Position numbers and translations under genes: made by a program. A stretch of DNA of 38,749 bases, taken from Candidatus Methanoflorens crillii (GTDB lineage Archaea > Halobacteriota > Bog-38 > Methanoflorentales > Methanoflorentaceae). Below are positions 1 through 8,017 of this stretch, one piece after another; position 1 is the stretch's first letter; every line of letters starts with the position of its first letter. Under the pieces are notes generated by a model. That model was not told where the DNA came from. It ran no database searches and saw only the letters and a list, made by a program, of their open reading frames with translations. The stretch is from contig PMMR01000038.1 in NCBI GenBank assembly GCA_003162175.1, positions 11,560 through 50,308 on the forward strand, read 5' to 3'.

Positions 1-689
1 GCACCTGCAGCGGTTTCTTCACTGACCGGTTCGGGTCGCTTATGAACTTCCAAGTAATCGACTTCTTCTGCGCCAGCAAATTGAATGATTTTTTCAGCCA
101 AAAGCTTCTTGTAATACTGCACTTGTTGATTGAATCCTAATTCGTAGGGCATTTCGACAATCAGTCTATCGTCAGCGATCGATACGTCAAAGTCCCTATT
201 CAAGTAGTACTTGAACAAGCCCTTGGTTTTTTCGACAGTATCGACAATGGCCCCCCCAATCTTATAGTCATAGGTGATGGTCCGGCCTGCGTACGGTGAA
301 TTGAAATCCACGCGCACGCGCCCCCCAATTACGCTCTCGACGGTTCCTGTCCTGTTATCGAGTGTGACACGCATTCCAGGCGCTGGCCTCTTCTCGAATC
401 TACGCGTTGGGACGACCTCAATTAGTTCAGGGATTCGCTGTCCAAAAGCATCTTGTGGTGCAATTTTGATCTGCCCTTCGTAGCCAGGTTTTTTTCCGAT
501 CAAATCTTCGTCAAGCCCCTTGACTACCATGTTTTCTCCGACCACGATAGTTATAGGTGCGTAGCTGACGCCCTCTGCTAATAGCCCATTTTCCTTGGCG
601 ACATTTTCGTCCGTGGTATCAAAAACATCGCCGTTGTCTAATCGCCCGGTATAGGACAAGCTGATGAAATCGCCCCGTTCAACGGTCAT
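1..689 (-). CDS. FKBP-type peptidyl-prolyl cis-trans isomerase, long archaeal type (3' truncated by window edge)
   Basis: About 229 residues are visible, starting at the ATG at 689; the stop lies beyond base 1. The N-terminus (MTVERGDFISLSYTGRLDNG, then VFDTTDE) is the FKBP opening. It is followed by the hallmark VVGENMVVKGLDEDLIGKKPG and a QDAFGQR segment, which mark the SlyD-like arrangement with an inserted-flap domain. The remainder (about residues 145-229) matches the extra C-terminal domain of the long archaeal FKBPs. The role inferred from the family is cytoplasmic prolyl isomerase and chaperone. The gene is co-oriented with the aconitase-X cluster but separated from it by about 330 bp, so it is probably a separate transcription unit. 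A purine-rich ribosome-binding site is not obvious before the ATG. Confidence 0.9.
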   Translation of the reverse strand, partial: MTVERGDFISLSYTGRLDNGDVFDTTDENVAKENGLLAEGVSYAPITIVVGENMVVKGLDEDLIGKKPGYEGQIKIAPQDAFGQRIPELIEVVPTRRFEKRPAPGMRVTLDNRTGTVESVIGGRVRVDFNSPYAGRTITYDYKIGGAIVDTVEKTKGLFKYYLNRDFDVSIADDRLIVEMPYELGFNQQVQYYKKLLAEKIIQFAGAEEVDYLEVHKRPEPVSEETAAG

Positions 690-1023
690 AGGGGATAGTT
701 GCGTCTCATGTTTAAAACCCTTATCTCTGGCAGGACAGAGTTCCGCGATGAAGCTACTCTCTCCGCCGCAGTCTTCAAGGCCGTTTTCAAGCTAAATTTA
801 TCGGTGTTAGCGAGTCGACAGCAACATCCTGTCACATCTGCGCACGGGCTCTCCACCGGCTCGTTATGCGTGGTCGATTCGATGCTACCGGAAAAATGTC
901 CAAATTGGCACCAGGGCTGATGCAACTTGAGGAAAGCCGGGTGGTCGTCTTAGCATCACTGAGAATCGTCTTCGGCTGCTGCTGCTGATAAGTGAAACCA
1001 GCCAAGTCCTTAACGTAAAAAGC
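690..1023. other. intergenic region with no supported gene
   Basis: This 330-bp gap separates the FKBP and metallophosphoesterase genes. Open frames exist on both strands (for example 699-920 plus and 686-925 minus), but they overlap each other, have Arg/Ser/Cys-rich shadow-like composition, and one runs into the FKBP start. A CTG/CTGCTG-rich patch lies near 977-990. I see no RNA gene here. Confidence 0.5.
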
Positions 1024-1665
1024 TTAAGACTGAATCAGTGTGACGTTTGCGCTCTCTCCCGGATGAATTTCGATAACAGCACCAAAGCCTCGAGCAGCCA
1101 TTCCGGGATTCACGATCGTGGTTTTGCCCGAGACAAGCGCGCCTCGCTGCTCGTGTATGTGCCCGCAGGCTAGCACGTCGACGATCCCCACGGCGTGGAG
1201 AATTGCCTCACTTCCGACGTGCCTCGAGTCAACCGCGTCTAAGAATCCTTTGGGGGGGGTATGTGAAAGCAACACCGTGGTAGCCCCGACGTCGTTCAAG
1301 AGTCTAGCAGCGTAACTCTGTAATTCCGCCTCGCTGAGTTCAAATGGAGTGTTAAATGGCGTTGGATTTGATCCGCCGATGCCGAGGAATCTGATATCAT
1401 CGTAGTCAAAACTCTTTAGATGTAGGTTTACTGCGGGAGATTCCTCAATCGTTTCAACGATCGTAGGGAGGTCGCAGTTCCCCGGTATCATGAGTGTTGG
1501 TACGTCGTCCCCGATGAGCGAAAGCAGCTCTTGGACGAGGGCATTGGGTCCGAAATCTGTAATATCTCCTATTACGCAAACGGCGTCGACGTCTCCCGCC
1601 TTAAACAACAGTTGGGCGATATGAGAATAGACCCCGTGCGCATCTGAAAGGGCTAAAAACTTCAT
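1024..1665 (-). CDS. calcineurin-like metallophosphoesterase (YfcE/MJ0936-like)
   Basis: The 213-residue protein has the metallophosphoesterase metal-ligand motifs in order: DAH at residues 8-10, GD at 33-34, GNCD at 62-65, SHTPP in the C-terminal half and GHIH after it. Length and motif spacing fit the small YfcE/MJ0936 phosphodiesterases, which bind two divalent metals and hydrolyse phosphodiesters. The physiological substrate cannot be told from sequence. It starts 28 bp after the end of the radical SAM gene and is the last gene of the minus-strand run that begins with aconitase X, so co-transcription is likely. Confidence 0.88.
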   Translation of the reverse strand: MKFLALSDAHGVYSHIAQLLFKAGDVDAVCVIGDITDFGPNALVQELLSLIGDDVPTLMIPGNCDLPTIVETIEESPAVNLHLKSFDYDDIRFLGIGGSNPTPFNTPFELSEAELQSYAARLLNDVGATTVLLSHTPPKGFLDAVDSRHVGSEAILHAVGIVDVLACGHIHEQRGALVSGKTTIVNPGMAARGFGAVIEIHPGESANVTLIQS

Positions 1666-1693
1666 GAGCTCTCACAAATCTTGCCAGTACTTA

Positions 1694-2872
1694 TTACGGC
1701 CTCTGTTTTAAATCGTTTGTCTTTTTGTGTCGCAGACGTGGAGGATCCCACCGTCCGGAAACCTTGCCGTCGCGCGCGAGCTTGCCAAGTCTTTTTCCCA
1801 CTTTGCTCGACACTGGCGCGGGCTTCTCATCTTCGTACGGCGTCCCTGGTAGCGGGGTGAAGTAGTGAGCACGTACTCGTCCGCCCGTTGCGACGATCGA
1901 GTCAACGAGCTCGAGGCTGTCCAGCTGATCTGCGGCGACCTCGGTCGGAAGTCCGAAGATAAAATCCACAATTGCAGTGACGCTATGGGCGCGGCATGTT
2001 TCGAGCGCTGCTACAACATCACGGCGGGAGTGTCCTCGGTGTACTTCGCTTAATACGGCATCGCTTCCCGACTGCGCTCCGATGTGCACTGAAGTATTTG
2101 CGCAGTACTCCTTGAGAATCTCAAGAAGCTCATCTGTAACAAATTCTGGCCGCACTTCGCATGGGAAGGTGCCGAAATATACCCGACCACGCAGCGACGT
2201 GAGAAGCTCAGTGACGCGGTCGAGCGCGATGTGATGCCCATCTGATCCGTACGCAAACGCGTTAGGCGAGACAAATCTGATGTATGAAAGGTACCTGCTG
2301 TAGAAAGCAATAGCAGCCGCGCTGCGATGCCGCATTTTTGTGCCGAATAAGCGCGGCGTTTGACAGTACTTGCAGTTGTATGGACAGCCACGGCTGATCT
2401 CGATAGGGGCCCGGAAGTTCTCGATGAAGGGCGGATACGCGTCGAGATTTACGTGAGGCCTTGGGTCTGTTTTGCGGATTCCATCGGGGCTTCTGAACGC
2501 AATGCTGCGCACCCCGTCCACGTCGTCATCGCCTTTCAACGCAAGGATTAGCTCAGGGAGCGTTTCCTCGCCCTCACCGATCACGACGAAGTCAAAATGC
2601 TCTAGTGCCTCGGTCGCTCTCGCTGAAGGATGAGGGCCGCCGGCGATGAATATGGACCGAGTGCGTGCGTTTGCTACCTCTCGATAGACGTCGGGTGCCT
2701 GCGGCGTCGCGAGGCTGTAAATCATTATGCCATCGCGCGGACTTGATGAAAAGTTTACCTCAATGCCCCGCGAGAGGAGTATTGCTTGGATGGCTGCCAA
2801 GCTAAACATATTCTTCTTGTCAAAGCGTATAGTTACGCTTGAAACGGGATTGGGGTGAAACAAGCTATGCAT
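1694..2872 (-). CDS. radical SAM protein with N-terminal B12-binding-like domain (MJ_1487-like family)
   Basis: The 392-residue protein has an N-terminal Rossmann-like region with GGPHPSA and VIGEGEETLPEL, typical of cobalamin-binding-like domains of this class. The radical SAM core follows, with RGCPYNCKYCQTPRLFG; the cluster cysteines are C163, C167 and C170. The C-terminal part (HVGAQSG-like, then FIFGLPTE and HYFTPLPGTPYE) matches the archaeal B12-binding/radical SAM family typified by MJ_1487, whose function is unknown. The chosen ATG lies inside the 3' end of the site-2 protease gene (40-bp overlap). A shorter start is possible because family homology begins near VTIRFDKKN at residue 13. 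It lacks the DxHxxG-type cobalamin motif, so cobalamin binding is unproven. Confidence 0.88.
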   Translation of the reverse strand: MHSLFHPNPVSSVTIRFDKKNMFSLAAIQAILLSRGIEVNFSSSPRDGIMIYSLATPQAPDVYREVANARTRSIFIAGGPHPSARATEALEHFDFVVIGEGEETLPELILALKGDDDVDGVRSIAFRSPDGIRKTDPRPHVNLDAYPPFIENFRAPIEISRGCPYNCKYCQTPRLFGTKMRHRSAAAIAFYSRYLSYIRFVSPNAFAYGSDGHHIALDRVTELLTSLRGRVYFGTFPCEVRPEFVTDELLEILKEYCANTSVHIGAQSGSDAVLSEVHRGHSRRDVVAALETCRAHSVTAIVDFIFGLPTEVAADQLDSLELVDSIVATGGRVRAHYFTPLPGTPYEDEKPAPVSSKVGKRLGKLARDGKVSGRWDPPRLRHKKTNDLKQRP

Positions 2873-3894
2873 AGGCCGAAAGCTATGATTCCTAAGACCA
2901 CGCGCTTAGCATCGAGCTTTTTCATGTCGTTGATCGGCTGCGGATGTCCCCCGGCTGCGAACAACAACGTGAAGAGCGCCCAAAATAGGAGCATTTCTCC
3001 GTTTAAACCGTTCAAAGAGTAGTAAATGCCGCCAGTCATAAGGATAAGCGGAACCGCCGCCGAGATGTACGTCGTCTTGTCTCCGGATAGGGCCCTGGCG
3101 ATATGCCCGCCGTCGAGTTGTCCTACTGGGAGCAGGTTCAAACTGGTTATGAGCATGCCCACCCATCCCGCAAACGCGATTGGATGCAAGCTTGTTGACG
3201 CCGCGGGAACAACTTTTTCGATCAGCCCAAAGAGAATCGGGACGCCGAGCGCCGCTGTGGGCATTAGCGCGGTACCGGGGGTGATGGGGGGGAGCAGCAA
3301 CCCCACTATTGTGACGACGACAGCTGCCGTAAGGCCTACGAGTGGACCAGCTACGCCCACGTCAAAAAGTGACTTTCGATCTGGAATAGCCCCCTTAAGC
3401 TGTATAAGTGCGCCGAGAGTTCCGACCGGCGAAATAAATGGTAGCGGTATGAAGAATGGTAAACTTGCCCTCATTCCGCGCCGCTTTGCGACCAAATAGT
3501 GAGCCAGCTCGTGCGAGCCTAGCACAAACATGACCGCAGCCGCGAAGGGCAAGCCCTTGTAGATGAGCAATGGCTGCTCAAAAGGGTTGACGCCGTAAAA
3601 AAAGACAGCGCCGGTGAGCATTATGGCAAAAACGGTGGCGACTGCAAGAACAACATTGACGTGCTTTTTTTCGCCAGCGTCGCTCGCGGGCGTAGCCAGG
3701 AGCACATACTCGCCGTGTTCGCGCCGCAGTTCGATATCGTAACCTCTCTGGGCGAAGTCGTTCCAAAGGTGCGTGAAAAGCGTCTTGCTGTCAACCTTAG
3801 GTTCGCCGTAATACTTGATGACAGACCCGCTGGTTCGTACCTCGTACACCTGGAACACCGCGTTGATTCGTTCTAAATCGCTTTGTTCAGTCAC
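2833..3894 (-). CDS. site-2 protease family membrane metalloprotease
   Basis: The 353-residue protein has a soluble N-terminal domain of about 75 residues. Multiple hydrophobic segments follow, carrying the zinc motif HELAH (H128, E129, H132) in one membrane helix and LDGGH (D261) in a later one. This is the site-2 protease signature of intramembrane cleavage. It resembles archaeal and plant EGY-type S2P proteins in the FFIPLPFISPVGTLGA segment. The start overlaps the stop of the aconitase-X small subunit by 4 bp (ATGA), which strongly suggests translational coupling. The substrate is unknown. The placement next to phosphomevalonate dehydratase recalls lipid or membrane homeostasis, but that is inference. 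Confidence 0.92.
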   Translation of the reverse strand: MTEQSDLERINAVFQVYEVRTSGSVIKYYGEPKVDSKTLFTHLWNDFAQRGYDIELRREHGEYVLLATPASDAGEKKHVNVVLAVATVFAIMLTGAVFFYGVNPFEQPLLIYKGLPFAAAVMFVLGSHELAHYLVAKRRGMRASLPFFIPLPFISPVGTLGALIQLKGAIPDRKSLFDVGVAGPLVGLTAAVVVTIVGLLLPPITPGTALMPTAALGVPILFGLIEKVVPAASTSLHPIAFAGWVGMLITSLNLLPVGQLDGGHIARALSGDKTTYISAAVPLILMTGGIYYSLNGLNGEMLLFWALFTLLFAAGGHPQPINDMKKLDAKRVVLGIIAFGLCIACFTPIPFQA

Positions 3895-4298
3895 TTTTCA
3901 ACCTCAACAAAACCTTCAACGCAGTTTACGAGAACATGCGATCCGGGCTTGATTGCGGCGATCGGGTCTACCTCAAGCTTGTCGATGAGGGGGATGTTTG
4001 AAATGATCGCCCCGACAGCCACAATTGTTTCGCTTACGGCGTTAATAATTGCGGCCGGAGCCTTTTCGTTTCTTTTGAGCTGGTAAAGTACATAAGATCC
4101 GACGGTCGATCCCTTGCCCTGCGGAAAAACGAGAACCGTTCCTGCAATTGAGGTGCCGCGCAGCTCGTGATGTTGATCGATTATGACTCCTTGTTTGGGA
4201 TCGACACCTCCTAAGAACGAGAGCGGTTGACGTGTAACTACGGCAGGCCCCTCGCCAACTCCTTTGGCTATTATTCGTCCTTTTATGCGCTTGAGCAT
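3891..4298 (-). CDS. aconitase X small (swivel) subunit; phosphomevalonate dehydratase small subunit
   Basis: The 135-residue protein is the swivelling beta-domain partner of aconitase X (PF01989 type). The diagnostic stretch is PLSFLGGVDP, then DQHHELRGTSIAGTVLVFP and GKGSTVGSYVLYQL. With the large subunit encoded just upstream, it forms the [4Fe-4S] enzyme that dehydrates (R)-5-phosphomevalonate to trans-anhydromevalonate 5-phosphate in the archaeal mevalonate pathway. Twenty-four bp separate the two subunit genes. The stop overlaps the start of the following site-2 protease gene. Confidence 0.93.
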   Translation of the reverse strand: MLKRIKGRIIAKGVGEGPAVVTRQPLSFLGGVDPKQGVIIDQHHELRGTSIAGTVLVFPQGKGSTVGSYVLYQLKRNEKAPAAIINAVSETIVAVGAIISNIPLIDKLEVDPIAAIKPGSHVLVNCVEGFVEVEK

Positions 4299-4322
4299 AG
4301 ATAACCCCGTTGCTGTGCAGGT

Positions 4323-5447
4323 TCACGCGGTACACGCGGCCGTGATGCAGTTCGCTGTCGTTCCCATGCATGTATGCGAATTGCACAAGCTTGGCCCGTA
4401 CTCAAGAGCTTTTCCGGAATTAACCATCATGCGTCGTTTTTCAAACGCTGGAGAGACGATCATGCAAGTGTCACAGATCACGCGGGCCCCGCTCGCTTCA
4501 ATGCGCGATATCACTGACTTGGAACGATCGGCTACGAACCGCGAGGTACAAATCCAGAGAGGCCGCGCAACTGTGCGTTTTTCTAAAAGGCGCGCGATCT
4601 CTGCGAGTTCTGAGGGTGAGCAGTGTGGGCATCCCAGCACAACCACATCAGGTTCGCTCGATGAATAGATATCAATGTCTGAGCGGTCTACTTCGAGGAT
4701 TTCTTGTTGTACCGCTCGCTCGTTGGCAAAGAAAAGAGCCACAGAGCCTGAGGCGGCCATTGCGGCACCCAGAGCTTTCAACTCATCAGCCTTCGGTAGA
4801 GCAACAAATGAAAACTGTGGCACATGTGATTTGACCATTTTGCCAACTACGTATCCAAGTGCGCCAAAATCACTTCCGGCCAAGGGGAAATCTAATCTCA
4901 CCGAGATATCAGGAACTCTATTCTCGTCGCGGTGGTAGCCGTAGTTAGGCGTCTTCCCGACGAGGGCAGAAGCAAGTGCGCTAGGCCCTCCTTCTCGATT
5001 GGTGCGCGCCCCAAGAACGGAGTTCGCATAAGACACCGCGGAGGACTCAGCCCAGCTCAAATGGGCCCCAGCTCGTGGAGCATTAATATAATAAGGCGTG
5101 CAAGTACACTGGGCATCGATTCCGAGCAGTTCATATTGTCTTATAATAGCCAGTTGCTTTTCTACGAAGGTTTCGTCGATACCCATCTCTCTCCATTTAT
5201 ATCGGTCCATGCCCATGGGATTGAGCATTGTCGGAACGACGACTTTGCCGCTCAAGTCTGTAAGGTACTCGAGCCCAGCTTCGCCAATTGTTTTATAGGA
5301 AACACCAGCGATTTGTGCACTCTCGATTGGGATAAGCCTTTCAGCGTTGTAGATATCACCGAGTGAGACTAAGATCTCCATCGCTTTTTGTTTGACGGCG
5401 CCTGATTCGCCCGCGAGGATACCTTCTTCATCTCTCGTAAGGTGCAT
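4323..5447 (-). CDS. aconitase X catalytic (large) subunit; phosphomevalonate dehydratase large subunit
   Basis: The 374-residue protein is of the DUF521/aconitase X catalytic family (PF04412). Visible hallmarks are QCTCTPYYI and the following SWAESSAVSYANSVLGARTNREGG, VLGCPHCSPSELAEIA in the middle, and CDTCMIVSP near the C-terminus. These supply the cysteines expected to hold the Fe-S cluster. It ends with a Cys-containing tail (SLCNSHTCMGTTANCITAAC). The gene heads a five-gene minus-strand run, and a TATA-like element (ATATATAC and TTTTATAG on the minus strand, about 5450-5480) lies directly upstream. Length is near 400 residues, as usual for the archaeal subunit. Confidence 0.93.
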   Translation of the reverse strand: MHLTRDEEGILAGESGAVKQKAMEILVSLGDIYNAERLIPIESAQIAGVSYKTIGEAGLEYLTDLSGKVVVPTMLNPMGMDRYKWREMGIDETFVEKQLAIIRQYELLGIDAQCTCTPYYINAPRAGAHLSWAESSAVSYANSVLGARTNREGGPSALASALVGKTPNYGYHRDENRVPDISVRLDFPLAGSDFGALGYVVGKMVKSHVPQFSFVALPKADELKALGAAMAASGSVALFFANERAVQQEILEVDRSDIDIYSSSEPDVVVLGCPHCSPSELAEIARLLEKRTVARPLWICTSRFVADRSKSVISRIEASGARVICDTCMIVSPAFEKRRMMVNSGKALEYGPSLCNSHTCMGTTANCITAACTA

Positions 5448-5485
5448 TGTTAGTATATATCTTCACATTACTATAAAAACTAGCT
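5448..5485 (-). promoter_or_regulatory. probable promoter of the aconitase-X operon
   Basis: Reading the minus strand there are two A/T-rich elements, TTTTTATAGT and then AGATATATAC, just before the ATG at 5447. The first is at a plausible TATA distance of 20-30 bp from the start, which would give a very short leader. Start mapping has not been done. Confidence 0.4.
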
Positions 5486-5804
5486 GGAAGTATTTAGAGC
5501 CCGAATGGGGGGCATATACGGAAAATCCGATCGAATACGTGCTGCGACGCCGCCCAGCCAGCGCAGGCATGACGCACGAATTCTTTAGAGTCACGCGTCA
5601 ACGGAGCTCACTGTTTACTGTCGCACTGCGCTAAGAGCGTGTGCACGAGCCGGCTCCAATATTCCCCACAACCGTTATCTTGCAAAAGCTACCATTGACT
5701 CGTAGTGATCGAAAAAGTAAGCCCGCCCCTGTTGCTCAAGTTGAAGACTCTAGCCACGCATGGTTACCCAGTGCTGCGTCGTGATTTAATGCCCCCTTTT
5801 TCGC
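5486..5804. other. intergenic region with no supported gene
   Basis: About 320 bp between the aconitase-X operon head and the small plus-strand gene at 5805. Only short shadow-like frames are present. I see no RNA fold or repeat that I can defend. Confidence 0.4.
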
Positions 5805-6005
5805 ATGGCGAAAATTATTGACGATCCGCGAGCGCTTCCAAAATGGAGGTTTGTATTCGTCTGCAAATCACAGCGCTGCTTGGATGAACGACTTATCGAG
5901 CTGAAGGAACTCGAAAACAAGTTCCCGCAGTACCAATACAATTACAAGTGGGAGCAAATCGGCAACAACTACGTCGTTCGCTTGGTTAATATAACGCAAC
6001 GCTGA
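5805..6005 (+). CDS. small hypothetical protein, 66 aa
   Basis: The product is a 66-residue charged and aromatic protein with no recognised family. It has WRFVFVCKSQRC near the N-terminus, then a Glu/Leu/Lys helix (ERLIELKELENKF), and a C-terminal half rich in Tyr, Asn and Val that reads like two beta strands. Amino-acid composition and third-position usage look protein-like, unlike neighbouring shadow frames. It stands alone between two oppositely oriented transcription units. A T-rich run follows at about 6127-6145 and could terminate transcription. Confidence 0.5.
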   Translation: MAKIIDDPRALPKWRFVFVCKSQRCLDERLIELKELENKFPQYQYNYKWEQIGNNYVVRLVNITQR

Positions 6006-6418
6006 GCCGGCGAGGCGCTTGGATCAGGAGTGAGCCTCGTTCCTGCTTGAGCGAAGAACGCGCTTTTCATATCTTGTATCTTGTGGCTTGTTGTGTTGCC
6101 TTGCCGGAACCTTGCCAAAAGCGTCAAAACTTTTTTTGTTTGTTTGGGTGAGATGGAGACGCAGCCAATTACGTTCTTAGCAGTACGTTGCGGCACGCGA
6201 ACCTTTTGGCGCTTTGTGATGCTTTATGACTCTGACAAAGCAACCTAAAGGCGGAGAGCCGGATTTCTTCTAATCGAACGGGCCACTAGTCTGAAATCTA
6301 GCTATCGATGATTCTACTCTGGGTGGGCGCGCTTGATGGTGGCCGCACTTGCTCATTTGCTGGGATACCTCTGAGCATATGCCGCCGCGATACTTCGTGA
6401 AAAACAAGACAGACGCGC
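6006..6418. other. intergenic region, T-rich tract and tRNA-like fragments not resolvable to a gene
   Basis: The gap holds a T-rich run (about 6127-6145). It also has a stretch with tRNA-like words (GGGCCAC near 6278 and GTGGCC near 6340; on the minus strand AATCCGGCTCTCCGCC near 6250-6265). No D-arm or T-arm closes, so I do not call a tRNA. No protein gene is supported. Confidence 0.35.
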
Positions 6419-6946
6419 TTAAAGCGTGCCAAGATCAGACGTTTTATCCTCTCTAGACACCTCTTTTAGCCTACTCACCCCGTCGATTTGTTCAATGACC
6501 TCGACCGCAGCCGGGGGGACGAGATGCTGCCAGGGTTCGTTACGCAGCATCCTTTTTCGAATTTCTGAGCCCGAGTAGACTTCACGTTGATAGAGCGGAG
6601 ATGACTTGACCTCAAATCGCGCCTCGTTGAAGAGTCGGATAACATACGGATTGTTAGTGTAAACGACGTCAAAAAGAGGCGTCATGGATATTACGTGCGA
6701 TACCCATACCGCGTTTCTACGGATATCTTCGATTGGGATCACATACAGTAATGCATCAAGATCTCTTAGCGAGCGCGTGATCATTAGTATTCGTTCGCCG
6801 GCCGTAAACGGATCCGAAAACGTATGACTCAGCTGTGCACTACCGACACCGATAATGATTTCCTCGCATTCGCGGGCTATTTCTTCGAGGACTTCTTGAT
6901 GTCCGAAGTGATACGGCTGAAAACGGCCTATGTAAAACGCGCGCAT
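6419..6946 (-). CDS. nadM: nicotinamide-nucleotide adenylyltransferase, archaeal type
   Basis: The 175-residue protein starts [29 protein letters not shown] (residues 7-16) is the nucleotidyltransferase (T/H)xGH-type motif in the form typical of archaeal NadM, followed by [14 protein letters not shown] and NPFTAGER-like [12 protein letters not shown]. Near residue 130 is [10 protein letters not shown], the second phosphate-binding motif. It transfers AMP from ATP to NMN to make NAD+. Length fits the archaeal family (about 170 residues). The gene appears monocistronic: there is no close neighbour on its strand. Confidence 0.95.
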   Translation of the reverse strand: MRAFYIGRFQPYHFGHQEVLEEIARECEEIIIGVGSAQLSHTFSDPFTAGERILMITRSLRDLDALLYVIPIEDIRRNAVWVSHVISMTPLFDVVYTNNPYVIRLFNEARFEVKSSPLYQREVYSGSEIRKRMLRNEPWQHLVPPAAVEVIEQIDGVSRLKEVSREDKTSDLGTL

Positions 6947-7070
6947 AACGTTGGGGGTCTCTCTCTTGGGAATTGCCCTTGTAGTATTATAACGCTTTTG
7001 TTCACCCTTATTCGATATCCGAGCTTGCGAAGTGCAATCCAGCAGTGTTTAAGCGCGTTTTTCGGTTTTT

Positions 7071-7117
7071 GAGAGGATAGATTTGAACCCGCGACACTGA
7101 AATAAGGAACTCAGTGG
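7071..7117 (-). other. possible tRNA 3'-end relic (long variable arm plus T-arm-like sequence)
   Basis: On the minus strand a perfect 6-bp hairpin CACTGA / TCAGTG (plus-strand 7095-7100 and 7111-7116) looks like a class II variable arm. It is followed by GTCGCGGGTTCAAATC and TATCCTCTC, which resembles a T-arm and the 3' acceptor strand. The T-stem has two mismatches, and no matching 5' half (GAGAGGA, D-arm, anticodon arm) is found upstream. If real, it is a degenerate 3' fragment of a Leu/Ser-type tRNA, the kind of trace left at integration sites. Confidence 0.35.
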
Positions 7118-7161
7118 GCAACCGATTGAAATATGTTTAGTATAGGTAATGCAATGCTGTC

Positions 7162-7602
7162 ATGATGACAGACGATCGCGGAGGCTTGGCTAAGGCGTTG
7201 GGGGATACAATTGGTGCCGGTAGGGAGATCGTGAGTGTGAGGCGTTTGCTGCACCAGAGTAGCGAACTCATTGATAATATTGCCGAGCTAACCGACAAGC
7301 GCGCGAAACTGAACCCGCTTCCGGGCTCACTGCGAAAGCGGCATATGCGATGTGGTAAGCGAAGCTGCCGCTGCAGGACCGGTGCACTGCACGGCCCCTA
7401 CTACTATTTTGAGCCCTCGCGGCAGCACGGCAAGTGGCGGTACGTGTCGAGCGAACGTCTTGTTGAAGTGAAGAAGGGCATCGCTGACTGGAAAAAGCAG
7501 CAGGAAATCGACGAAATGCTGCAGACGTGTGCTTCACGGCTGGACGCCGTTCTCAAAACGCTACAGCGGGAAGTCGAATTGCTCGTGCAACCGGCGCAGT
7601 GA
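7162..7602 (+). CDS. DUF6788-like Cys-motif protein
   Basis: The 146-residue protein has a central HMRCGKRSCRCRTGALHGPY segment, the diagnostic block of the DUF6788 group (Cys-x4-Cys-x-Cys, then LHGPYYYF). It is flanked by predicted helical regions rich in Leu and Glu at both ends; the C-terminal helix looks like a coiled coil. Function is unknown. Members are scattered in archaeal and bacterial accessory DNA, so mobility is suspected rather than shown. Two consecutive ATG codons begin the frame. It sits just after a possible tRNA 3' relic and before the rearranged metal-transport locus. Confidence 0.75.
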   Translation: MMTDDRGGLAKALGDTIGAGREIVSVRRLLHQSSELIDNIAELTDKRAKLNPLPGSLRKRHMRCGKRSCRCRTGALHGPYYYFEPSRQHGKWRYVSSERLVEVKKGIADWKKQQEIDEMLQTCASRLDAVLKTLQREVELLVQPAQ

Positions 7603-7649
7603 GCTCTTCGCAAAGACGGCGCGGCAGCACTATTTTTGGGCAGAAGAAT

Positions 7650-7694
7650 TCCTACTCTAGTTAGCAGCAATCTATTTATATACATAGAGTAGGA
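7650..7694 (+). promoter_or_regulatory. TATA box bracketed by a perfect 10-bp inverted repeat (operator candidate)
   Basis: TCCTACTCTA at 7650-7659 is matched by its exact reverse complement TAGAGTAGGA at 7685-7694. Between them lies an archaeal TATA-like element (CTATTTATATACA, about 7672-7684). An arrangement with one half-site on each side of TATA suits a repressor that blocks TBP/TFB binding. The downstream genes are metal transporters, so a metal-responsive regulator is a reasonable but unproven candidate. Confidence 0.6.
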
Positions 7695-7753
7695 TAGCAC
7701 ACACTCAAGGTAGCGCCGTGCACGGCGGGTGCCGCACCGCGCAGGAATTGCCA

Positions 7754-8017
7754 ATGGCGCATATCCATTTGCCGGACGGGGTCTTTTCGATCCAATGGAT
7801 ACTCTTTTGGTGGCTGCTAGCGGCCACCCTCAATACGATGCCCATCATCGTCGCCCGCCGGCAGATCGTCACGGCCCAGCGGCTCACTATTGCGGCGATG
7901 GTAGCAGCAGCATCGTTTGCGATCTTTCAGGTAAACGTGCCGTTCGCCGGCGGAGACTTGGCTGACTACAATGCATATTCAGAAAGAGTAAGACAATGCG
8001 GAAAACTGGTTATGTAA
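7754..8017 (+). pseudogene. truncated cbiM (cobalt/nickel ECF transporter membrane subunit) remnant
   Basis: The ATG at 7754 opens a frame of 87 residues. The first 68 or so match the CbiM N-terminus: AHIHLPDGVFSIQWILFWW, a first membrane helix, a conserved linker helix, a second membrane helix and then FQVNVPFAGG. Intact CbiM continues with GTSGHL and more than 130 further residues. Here homology stops exactly after FAGG, and unrelated residues (DLADYNAYSERV...) lead to a stop inside the start of the substrate-binding-protein gene (22-bp overlap). The missing part is not present in other frames. I infer a recombination junction near 7960; the remnant may still act as a translated leader. Confidence 0.7.

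Noticed and set aside
686-925. 79-residue minus-strand open frame overlapping the FKBP start
   Set aside because: It runs into the FKBP start, is mirrored by an equally long frame on the other strand, and has no recognisable protein pattern.
930-1020. GAGGAAAG-like word suggestive of RNase P RNA
   Set aside because: Only one short word matches, and the needed 300-nt RNA would run through the metallophosphoesterase gene.
6240-6345. tRNA-like words (GGGCCAC...GTGGCC on plus; AATCCGGCTCTCCGCC on minus)
   Set aside because: Neither strand closes a D-arm and T-arm with correct spacing.
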